A DNA stretch of 5,271 nt, taken from the NCBI GenBank assembly GCA_018241165.1, contig JAFEEK010000478.1, positions 1 through 5,271 on the forward strand. The letters are read 5' to 3'. The notes below the pieces were generated by a model, which saw nothing but the letters and a program-made list of their open reading frames with translations, made no database searches and was not told the DNA's origin. Origin of the DNA: Pseudomonadota bacterium. Lineage in GTDB: Bacteria; Pseudomonadota; Gammaproteobacteria; Xanthomonadales; Rhodanobacteraceae. The position numbers and the translations under genes were made by a program. Shown piece after piece: positions 1-5,271 of this stretch. The stretch's first letter is position 1; each line of letters begins with the position of its first letter.

Positions 1-926
1 CCTTCGATGACGTAGTGGGTGGCCGGATACGACAGCAGGAACAAGCCGACCATGCACACCGAGAACGAGATGTACATCATGCGCCGCGCGCCGTAGCGGT
101 CGGCGAGCGCGCCGCCGACGGCGCGAAACACGGTGGCCGGCAGGGCGAAACTGGCGGCGAGCATGCCCGCGGTGCGCAGATCGACGTTGTACACGCCCAT
201 GTAGTAGCGCGGCAGCCACGAAGCGAGCGCGACGAAACCGCCGAACACGAAGAAGTAGTACAGCGAGAAGCGCCACACCTGCACGTTGCGCAGCGGTGCA
301 AGGCGTTCGGCGAGCGAGGCCGGCTTGCCCGCGCTGGCGCGGTTGCGCGTAACCGGATCGACCTGCGCGAGCAGGAAAAACAGCACGGCAGTCACGAGCG
401 CGACGGCCGCGTACACGCTGGCGACCTGGCGCCAGTCCATCACCGTGAGCAACAGCGGCGCGCCGAAGCTGGTCACTGCCGCGCCGACGTTGCCCATGCC
501 GAACAGGCCCAGCGCAGTGCCCTGTTTTTCGCGCGGAAACCAGGCCGAGACATAGACCATGCCGACCGCGAACGCGCCGCCGGCGAGGCCCAGGCCGAGG
601 CCGAACACAAGCAGCATCGAGTAGGAATGCGCATACGGCAGCGCGAACGTGAAGCCGGCCACGACCAGCATCAGCAGCGCAAGTACGCGGTTGGCGCCGA
701 CCATTTCCGACCAGATGCCGAGCAAGGGCCGGCTGATGGAACCAGTCAAGATCGGAGTCGCGACGAGCAGGCCGAATTGCGAATCGGTCAGGCCAAGTTC
801 TTTCTTGAGCTCGACGCCGATGATCGAAAAGATCACCCAGATCGCGAAGCAGACGGCAAAGGCGAAGGTGCTCAGCCACAAGGCGCGGGCGCGTTGTGCG
901 GGTGTGACGTCAATGGCAGTGGTCAT
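1..926 (-). CDS. narK: NarK-type nitrate/nitrite transporter (MFS), 3' end beyond window
   Basis: Inner-membrane major facilitator protein of the nitrate/nitrite porter (NNP) family, which moves nitrate in (with protons or in exchange for nitrite) for the cytoplasmic nitrate reductase. The visible part is 308 codons from the ATG at 926; the reading frame is open to the window edge, so roughly the last 100 or more residues are missing. The translation starts MTTAIDVTPAQRARALWLST and is dominated by hydrophobic helices. The family glycine-rich signature appears at residues 109-123 (GLGLGLAGGAFAVGM), followed by WFPREKQGTALGLFG. Arg66 in helix 2 (GSISRPLLG) and Arg268 (VFRAVGGALADRYGARR) sit where the two substrate-binding arginines of NarK are expected. 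The second family signature, near helix 11, would lie outside the window. No in-frame start lies upstream of the ATG within the gap, and no clear Shine-Dalgarno precedes it. It follows the parvulin gene by 48 bases on the same strand, so it is probably part of the nar operon. Whether it acts as a symporter or an antiporter cannot be told from this part. Confidence 0.93.
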   Translation of the reverse strand, partial: MTTAIDVTPAQRARALWLSTFAFAVCFAIWVIFSIIGVELKKELGLTDSQFGLLVATPILTGSISRPLLGIWSEMVGANRVLALLMLVVAGFTFALPYAHSYSMLLVFGLGLGLAGGAFAVGMVYVSAWFPREKQGTALGLFGMGNVGAAVTSFGAPLLLTVMDWRQVASVYAAVALVTAVLFFLLAQVDPVTRNRASAGKPASLAERLAPLRNVQVWRFSLYYFFVFGGFVALASWLPRYYMGVYNVDLRTAGMLAASFALPATVFRAVGGALADRYGARRMMYISFSVCMVGLFLLSYPATHYVIE

Positions 927-974
927 GGCAGCAGGGCGTCGGTGGGTGGAAGAAAGTCCGATGGCGCGAAGCGG
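927..974 (-). other. 48-base intergenic gap between ppi and narK
   Basis: This is the only non-coding stretch of the window. I see no FNR/Anr-like TTGAT-N4-ATCAA palindrome, no recognisable sigma-70 promoter and no GC hairpin followed by a T run. The strongest inverted repeat is a 3-base stem (CGC-TTC-GCG) just after the ppi stop, too weak for a terminator. Read-through from ppi into narK is the simplest interpretation. Confidence 0.6.
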
Positions 975-1856
975 TCAGGCGTCGAAATGCTCCAGGCCGC
1001 GCACGCCGTAGCGTTCGGAAAGCAGATTCAGGTATTGCTGGATCGCGTTCTGGCGCACTTGTGTTTCCAGGTACGCGGCGATTTTCGATTCGGCCTGCGC
1101 GAACGCCAGCGCCGCGCCGCGCTCGATTTCATCCACGCACACGACGTGGTGGCCGTAACGTGTCTCCACGGTGAGTCCGGCCAGGCCCGGCGCGAGCATG
1201 AACAACTGGCGCTCGAATTCCGGCACGGTGTCGCCACGCTCGATCCAGCCCAGTTCGCCGCCGTCGTCGCGCGACGGGCACGCGGAATGACGCATCGCCA
1301 GTTCGGTGAAGCGTTCCGGATGCGCGCGCAGCTCGCCGATCAATTGCTCGCCGTGTGTGCGCGCGGCCAGGCGCGCATCGACGTCTTCCGGCGCCGCGGC
1401 CAGCAGGATGTGGCGCACGCGCAGCCGGTCGGGATGGCGCAGGCGTTGCGCGTTCTGCTCGAAATAGTGCCGGCAGGCTTCCGCGCTCGGCGCGGGCACC
1501 GGCATCTCGCGCTCGATCAGCACGCGGATCGCGGCCTCCTCGGCGGTTTCGCCGTCGATCGCTTCGGCTTCGGCGTCGATGTGCAGGCGCTCGCTTTCGC
1601 GGCGCAACAGTTCGCGCACGACCAGTGCGCGTGCCGCGGCGTTGCGCGCGCGACGCGGATCGGCGTCGCGGTGATGCTGCATTTCCTGCGCGATCTGCGC
1701 CTCGTCGATGGCCGTATCGCCGACGTGCAGATAGCACGGCGGCGGTGCGCCGAGCCCGCGCGGGCCTTCGCCGGCATGATCGTGGTGATGCGCGTGCGCC
1801 TCGCGTGCCACCGATTCGCCCGAATCGATGACGGTGAGCGGGATCTCGCGGCTCAC
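975..1856 (-). CDS. PpiC/parvulin-type peptidyl-prolyl cis-trans isomerase, nar operon-associated
   Basis: Predicted 293-residue folding factor (cis-trans isomerisation of Xaa-Pro bonds), of the NifM/PpiC-like type that recurs in proteobacterial nar operons. Residues about 42-135 form a charged, largely helical region (VGDTAIDEAQIAQEMQHH, then ALVVRELLRRESERL) like the N-terminal part of that group. Residues about 145-243 are the parvulin domain: RVRHILL (His149), HSACPS (Cys193), GGELGWIERGDTVPEFE, and RYGHHVVCVDE (His236/His237). By alignment with E. coli PpiC from memory, the active-site His, Cys, Phe and C-terminal His are kept, but the PpiC Met of MVPAF is Thr210. A helical tail follows. 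Residues 21-27 read HAHHHDH, a His-rich patch. There is no signal peptide or membrane helix, so the protein should be cytoplasmic, where NarGHI is assembled. The start is taken as GTG at 1856, which overlaps the narI stop (GTGA); no ATG lies in frame until residue 59, which would cut into the N-terminal domain. No clear Shine-Dalgarno is seen, so translation is probably coupled to narI. A role in NarGHI maturation is inferred from context. Confidence 0.88.
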   Translation of the reverse strand: MSREIPLTVIDSGESVAREAHAHHHDHAGEGPRGLGAPPPCYLHVGDTAIDEAQIAQEMQHHRDADPRRARNAAARALVVRELLRRESERLHIDAEAEAIDGETAEEAAIRVLIEREMPVPAPSAEACRHYFEQNAQRLRHPDRLRVRHILLAAAPEDVDARLAARTHGEQLIGELRAHPERFTELAMRHSACPSRDDGGELGWIERGDTVPEFERQLFMLAPGLAGLTVETRYGHHVVCVDEIERGAALAFAQAESKIAAYLETQVRQNAIQQYLNLLSERYGVRGLEHFDA

Positions 1857-2560
1857 GGCGTGCGCGGCCCGTAGTTCAGCGTCGGCTGGCGCCGGCGCAC
1901 GACCTGATAGGGACGCCACAGGTAGCTGACCGGAATGCTCCAGATGTGCACCAGGCGCGTGAACGGCGTGAGCAGGAAGATCGTCATGCCCAGGATGATG
2001 TGGGTCTTGTACACCCAGTGCACCGGCACGACGAACTGCCATGCGTCGCCGCGGAACGTGGCGATGTGCTGCGCCCATTCGGCGAGCGCGATCATCACGC
2101 TGCCGTCCATGTGGTGGCTGGATTGCACGATGGTGTAGAGCCCGAGCAGCAACTGCGCCATCAGCAGCGCGAGGATCAGCACGTTGCGGAAGTTGTCGGT
2201 GGCTTTCACGCGCGGGTTGAACAGGTGTCGCGCCATCAGGATCAGCATGCCGATCAGGCAGATCACGCCAAACACGCCGCCGACGACCATCGCGAGCAAC
2301 TGCTTCTGCTGCGCGGTGATGAACATCGAATAGACCCAATGCGGCGTGAGCAGGCCGACCAGGTGGCCGCCGAGCACGACCAGGATGCCGACGTGGAACA
2401 GGTTGCTGCCCAGGCGCATGCCGCGGCTGGAAAGCAGCTGGCTCGAGCCGCTGCGCCAGGTGTACATCGAGTGGTCGAAGCGCACCCAGCTGCCGATGAA
2501 GAACACCGCCAGCGCGATGTAGGGATAGATCTGGAACGCGAACTGATCGAAGTAGTTCAT
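1853..2560 (-). CDS. narI: Respiratory nitrate reductase gamma subunit (di-heme cytochrome b)
   Basis: Membrane anchor and quinol-oxidising subunit of NarGHI. It takes electrons from quinol on the periplasmic side and passes them through two b hemes to NarH, contributing to the proton-motive force. The product is 235 residues, close to the usual 225-240. It begins MNYFDQFAFQIYPYIALAVF and has five hydrophobic segments (about 9-27, 54-72, 88-110, 127-145, 183-200). The heme ligands are at His56 (NLFHVGIL), His66 (LGGHLVGL), His187 (YKTHIILG) and His205 (RLVHIWS), the same numbers as in E. coli NarI as I recall them. The PVHWVYKTH and PFTRLVHIWSIPVSYLWRPYQ stretches are also typical. A 20-residue upstream extension is possible in frame but lies inside the end of narJ and lacks the family sequence. 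The chosen ATG overlaps the narJ stop as ATGA and has a weak AGGT six bases upstream. The 3' end overlaps the parvulin start. Confidence 0.98.
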   Translation of the reverse strand: MNYFDQFAFQIYPYIALAVFFIGSWVRFDHSMYTWRSGSSQLLSSRGMRLGSNLFHVGILVVLGGHLVGLLTPHWVYSMFITAQQKQLLAMVVGGVFGVICLIGMLILMARHLFNPRVKATDNFRNVLILALLMAQLLLGLYTIVQSSHHMDGSVMIALAEWAQHIATFRGDAWQFVVPVHWVYKTHIILGMTIFLLTPFTRLVHIWSIPVSYLWRPYQVVRRRQPTLNYGPRTP

Positions 2561-3243
2561 GGCTGTACCTGGCGAATGGTCGCGGTGGAGGCGGGCGGCA
2601 TGCGGGTGGGTGGCGCGCAATCGTCGGCGGGCGCCTCGGGGCCGAAGCGCACGGCTTCTTCTTCCCAGACGCGATCCATGGCTTGCGCGGTGTCGTCGCG
2701 CGCCTCTTCCTGCGCGCGCCGGCGCAGCGCGCCGGAATCGAACTTCGCATCCGCGAGCTCGACCAGGATCTCGAACAGCAGCGCGTAGGGACTGGTCCGT
2801 TCGGCTGCGCGCGCGCCAAGCAGGCCGACGATGGGACCGACATGATGCAGCCAGTCGCGTGCTTCGGCGTGCGGCCGCTGCGCGAGGTATTCGAGCAACA
2901 GCGGCAGGTAGTCCGGCAGTTCCTTCGCGGCCAGCTCGAAGCCGTTCTTGCGATAGGCCTCGACCAGATCGACCATGGCCTGACCGCGGTCGCGCGATTC
3001 GCCGTGGATGTGTTCGAACAGCAAGAGGCTCATGGCGCGGCCGCGGTCGAACGTGGACAGCCAGCGATCCTGCGCATCCAGCGGATCGGTCGCGAGCAGT
3101 TCGCGCACGAAATGGATCAGCGCGTCGCGGCGCTTTGCCGGCAGGGCCGGATCGGCGGCCGCTTCCAGCAATTCATCGCCGTGCTGCCACAGCTCGTCCT
3201 GCGGGTAGTCGATCAGTACGCCGAGAAGCTTGAGCATGCTCAT
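2557..3243 (-). CDS. narJ: Nitrate reductase assembly chaperone NarJ (delta subunit)
   Basis: Cytoplasmic, system-specific chaperone of the TorD/DmsD/NarJ superfamily. It binds the N-terminus of apo-NarG, keeps the enzyme off the membrane until it is ready, and is needed for insertion of the molybdenum cofactor and of the NarG iron-sulfur cluster; it is not part of the final enzyme. The product is 228 residues, about the family length, and predicted to be all helical. The most diagnostic block is residues 76-121, with FEHIHGESRDRGQAMVDL followed by ELPDYLPLLLEYLA. The N-terminal LLGVLIDYPQDELW is also typical. Residues about 200-228 form a Pro/Ala-rich, probably flexible tail. Two ATGs lie close together (MSM); the first, at 3243, is preferred because GAGGTG sits five bases upstream of it and it overlaps the narH stop as ATGA. 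The stop overlaps the narI start in the same way. Confidence 0.97.
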   Translation of the reverse strand: MSMLKLLGVLIDYPQDELWQHGDELLEAAADPALPAKRRDALIHFVRELLATDPLDAQDRWLSTFDRGRAMSLLLFEHIHGESRDRGQAMVDLVEAYRKNGFELAAKELPDYLPLLLEYLAQRPHAEARDWLHHVGPIVGLLGARAAERTSPYALLFEILVELADAKFDSGALRRRAQEEARDDTAQAMDRVWEEEAVRFGPEAPADDCAPPTRMPPASTATIRQVQP

Positions 3244-4784
3244 TCGACCACCTCGGCTTTTTCCTGCCGGTTCGGATGCACCGAGTAGCGCGTGGTCTTG
3301 CGCTGGGTGAACAGATCCGCCGGCGTATCGCCGCTGCAACCGTTGCCCCAGGAAAAGCCGCAGCCGCCGCGCTCGCCGAACGCATCGTTCGCGTATTCGC
3401 GATGCGCAGTCGGGATGACGAAACGGTCTTCGTAGTTCGCGATCGCCAGATACCGGTACATGTCCTGCGCTTGCGCGACGGTAAGGCCGGCCTGCTCGAG
3501 CACGCCCAGGTCTTCCACGCCATCGACGTTCATCGCGCGCCGCCACGCGCGCATCGCGAGCAGGCGTTCGAGCGCGCGCACGACCGGACGTTCGTCGCCG
3601 GCGGTGAGCAGATTCGCAAGGTAGCGCACCGGGATGCGCAGCGAGCCCACGTCCGGCAATTCGCCGTTCTTGCCGACGTGGCCGCGTTCGGCGGCGGACT
3701 GGATCGGCGACAGCGGCGGCACGTACCAGACCATCGGCAGGGTGCGGTATTCCGGATGCAAGGGCAGGGCGAGCTTCCAGTCGATCGCAAGCTTGTAGAC
3801 CGGCGAGGCTTTCGCCGCTTCCAGCCAGTTGTCGGGAATGCCTTCCTTGCGCGCGGCTGCGATGACGGCCGGGTCGAACGGATCGAGAAAGATGTCCAGG
3901 TGCGCCTGGTACAGGTCTTGCTCCGATGGCGTCGCGGCCGCTTCCTGGATGCGGTCGGCGTCGTACAGCATGACGCCGAGGTAGCGGATGCGGCCGACGC
4001 AGGTTTCCGAGCACACGGTGGGTTCGCCCATCTCGATGCGCGGATAGCAGAAGATGCACTTTTCGGACTTGCCCGATTTCCAGTTGTAGTAGATCTTCTT
4101 GTACGGGCAGGCCGACACGCACATGCGCCAGCCGCGGCATTTGTCCTGGTCGATCAGCACGATGCCGTCTTCCTCGCGCTTGTAGATCGCGCCGGACGGG
4201 CACGCCGACACGCACGCCGGATTCAGGCAGTGCTCGCACAGGCGCGGCAGGTACATCATGAAAGTCTTCTCGAACGCGCCGTAGATTTCCTTCTGCACGT
4301 TGTCGAAGTTCTTGTCCTTGCTGCGCTTGGCGAATTCGGTGCCGAGGATTTCCTCCCAGTTCGGGCCCCAGTGGATCTTCTGCATGCGCTCGCCGGAAAT
4401 CAGCGAACGCGGCCGAGCGGTCGGCTGGTGCTTGCCGTCCGGCGCCTCGTGCAGGTGCTGGTAGTCGAAATCGAACGGCTCGTAGTAGTCGTCGATCTGC
4501 GGCAGGTCGGGATTGGCGAAAATTTTTGCGAGCAGGCGCCAGCGTCCGCCCGCCTTTGGCAGCAACTTGCCGGATTTGCTGCGCACCCAGCCGCCGTTCC
4601 ATTTTTCCTGGTTTTCCCATTCCTTCGGGTAGCCGACGCCGGGCTTGGTCTCGACGTTGTTGAACCAGGCGTATTCGACGCCTTCGCGGCTGGTCCACAC
4701 GTTCTTGCAGGTGATCGAGCAGGTATGGCAGCCGATGCACTTGTCCAGGTTCAGCACCATTGCGATTTGCGCACGCACTTTCAT
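3240..4784 (-). CDS. narH: Respiratory nitrate reductase beta subunit (iron-sulfur protein)
   Basis: Electron-transfer subunit of NarGHI on the cytoplasmic face of the membrane, passing electrons from the NarI hemes to the NarG active site. The product is 514 residues, against about 512 in E. coli, and begins MKVRAQIAMVLNLDKCIGCH. Four ferredoxin-like Cys groups are visible: Cys16/19/22/26 (CIGCHTCSITC), Cys183/186/191/195 (CEHCLNPACVSAC), Cys216-Trp219-Cys222/226 (CRGWRMCVSAC) and Cys243/246/258/262. The Trp in place of a Cys in the third group is the family mark of the 3Fe-4S cluster; the others bind 4Fe-4S. The C-terminal half has the NarH-specific regions (IDWKLALPLHPEYRTLPMVWYVPPLSP; GGCGFSWGNGCSGD). 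No cluster ligand is missing. The start at 4784 overlaps the narG stop by one base (TGATG), with GGAGGT six bases upstream; the open frame extends further upstream but only inside narG. The stop overlaps the narJ start. Confidence 0.99.
   Translation of the reverse strand: MKVRAQIAMVLNLDKCIGCHTCSITCKNVWTSREGVEYAWFNNVETKPGVGYPKEWENQEKWNGGWVRSKSGKLLPKAGGRWRLLAKIFANPDLPQIDDYYEPFDFDYQHLHEAPDGKHQPTARPRSLISGERMQKIHWGPNWEEILGTEFAKRSKDKNFDNVQKEIYGAFEKTFMMYLPRLCEHCLNPACVSACPSGAIYKREEDGIVLIDQDKCRGWRMCVSACPYKKIYYNWKSGKSEKCIFCYPRIEMGEPTVCSETCVGRIRYLGVMLYDADRIQEAAATPSEQDLYQAHLDIFLDPFDPAVIAAARKEGIPDNWLEAAKASPVYKLAIDWKLALPLHPEYRTLPMVWYVPPLSPIQSAAERGHVGKNGELPDVGSLRIPVRYLANLLTAGDERPVVRALERLLAMRAWRRAMNVDGVEDLGVLEQAGLTVAQAQDMYRYLAIANYEDRFVIPTAHREYANDAFGERGGCGFSWGNGCSGDTPADLFTQRKTTRYSVHPNRQEKAEVVE
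3249..3254 (-). promoter_or_regulatory. narJ Shine-Dalgarno GAGGTG
   Basis: This site lies in the end of narH, five bases before the ATG at 3243 and eleven before the second ATG at 3237. The spacing favours the first ATG as the narJ start. Confidence 0.6.
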
Positions 4785-5271
4785 CACGCCACCTCCTTCG
4801 CATCGGCCGGCACCGCTTCGCCATCGAGCCAGTCGACCTTGTCCATCTTGCGCACGATCACGAACTCGTCGCGGTTCGTGCCGCAGGTGCCGTAATAGTT
4901 GAAGCCGTAGGCGAACTGCGCGTAGCCGCCGATCATGTGCGTGGGCTTGACCACGACGCGCGTGACCGAGTTGTGGATGCCGCCGCGGGTGCCGGTGATT
5001 TCCGATCCGGGCGTGTTGATGATGCGTTCCTGCGCGTGGTACATCATCGCCATGCCCTGCATCACGCGCTGGCTCACGACCGCGCGTGCGGCGATCGCGC
5101 CGTTGACGTTGAACAGTTCGATCCAGTCGTTGTCGACGATGCCGGCCTCGCGCGCGTCGGTTTCGCTGAGCCACACGATCGGCCCGCCGCGCGACAGGGT
5201 CTGCATGATCAGGTTGTCGGAATAGGTGCTGTGGATGCCCCATTTCTGGTGCGGGGTGATCCAGTTGAGCA
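4784..5271 (-). CDS. narG: Respiratory nitrate reductase alpha subunit, C-terminal 161 residues only
   Basis: C-terminal end of the catalytic subunit, which reduces nitrate to nitrite at a Mo-bis-MGD centre in the cytoplasm. Only 161 of the usual roughly 1,240 residues are in the window; the frame is open to the right edge and begins LNWITPHQKWGIHSTYSDN. This part is the molybdopterin dinucleotide-binding domain. It shows the strongly conserved NarG stretches SRGGPIVWLSETDA, DNDWIELFNVNG, MMYHAQERIINTPGSE, GGIHNSVTR, KPTHMIGGYAQFAYGFNYYG and NRDEFVIVRKM, and ends at a normal distance after VDW. The catalytic Asp and the N-terminal iron-sulfur ligands lie outside the window and cannot be checked. 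The TGA stop shares one base with the narH ATG. Confidence 0.98.
   Translation of the reverse strand, partial: LNWITPHQKWGIHSTYSDNLIMQTLSRGGPIVWLSETDAREAGIVDNDWIELFNVNGAIAARAVVSQRVMQGMAMMYHAQERIINTPGSEITGTRGGIHNSVTRVVVKPTHMIGGYAQFAYGFNYYGTCGTNRDEFVIVRKMDKVDWLDGEAVPADAKEVA
4791..4796 (-). promoter_or_regulatory. narH Shine-Dalgarno GGAGGT
   Basis: A near-perfect ribosome binding site lies inside the last codons of narG, six bases before the narH ATG at 4784. It is the strongest such site in the window. It fixes the narH start and allows independent ribosome loading despite the TGATG overlap. Confidence 0.75.

Noticed and set aside
955..974. Possible terminator hairpin after the parvulin stop
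   Set aside because: Only a three-base stem (CGC/GCG with a TTC loop) is present and no T run follows it.
15..1874. A 619-codon open frame on the plus strand, opposite narK and the parvulin gene
   Set aside because: Its translation is low-complexity, rich in Arg, Ala, His, Gln and Asp, with no recognisable domain. It lies antisense to two well-supported genes, as expected from GC-rich third positions on the other strand.
2561..2620. A longer NarI starting 20 residues earlier
   Set aside because: The extra residues overlap the end of narJ and are unlike NarI N-termini. The ATG at 2560 gives the family start and puts the four heme His at the expected numbers.
1857..2843. Upstream in-frame extension of the parvulin frame through narI into narJ, which could suggest a 622-residue fusion
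   Set aside because: The extension is out of frame with narI and narJ and reads as Arg/Pro/Ala/His-rich sequence. The real parvulin homology begins only after the GTG at 1856.
4100..4140. Apparent loss of a Cys in the third NarH cluster motif (Trp219)
   Set aside because: The Trp at this place is the normal NarH feature that defines the 3Fe-4S cluster, not a defect.
3276..4895. A 539-codon open frame on the plus strand, opposite narH
   Set aside because: It is antisense to the complete, motif-verified narH. The translation looks like GC-driven antisense sequence and has no family features.

Overview
The window is one strand-consistent stretch of a membrane-bound (respiratory) nitrate reductase operon, read entirely on the minus strand. 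In transcription order, from the right edge leftward, it holds the 3' end of narG, complete narH, narJ and narI, a PpiC/parvulin-type peptidyl-prolyl isomerase gene, and the 5' two-thirds of a narK-type nitrate/nitrite transporter that runs off the left edge. Nothing but the 48-base gap before narK is non-coding. The operon promoter and any FNR/Anr, NarL or DNR sites would lie upstream of narG, outside the window.

The base composition is strongly GC-rich, with G/C-heavy third positions. That, the narGHJI order and the parvulin gene just after narI point to a denitrifying or nitrate-respiring member of the Pseudomonadota (a beta- or gammaproteobacterium; a Rhodanobacter-, Pseudomonas- or Thauera-like host would fit). 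No narrower assignment can be defended from the sequence alone.

The products form one system. NarK brings nitrate in and/or exports nitrite. NarG (Mo-bis-MGD catalytic subunit) reduces nitrate to nitrite in the cytoplasm. NarH carries electrons through its iron-sulfur clusters, and NarI (di-heme cytochrome b) oxidises quinol at the membrane. NarJ is the dedicated chaperone for cofactor loading of NarG. The parvulin is probably an accessory folding factor for the complex. The metal-ligand residues I could check are all present: four Cys motifs in NarH, with the Trp that marks the 3Fe-4S site, and four heme-binding His in NarI. The enzyme therefore looks functional.

The genes are very tightly packed. 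narG/narH overlap by one base (TGATG), narH/narJ and narJ/narI by four (ATGA), and narI/ppi by three (GTGA, with a GTG start), which suggests translational coupling. I found no mobile element, CRISPR, RNA gene or convincing undescribed system. The most interesting points are the His-rich N-terminus and altered active site of the nar-linked parvulin, and the placement of narK at the downstream end of the cluster.
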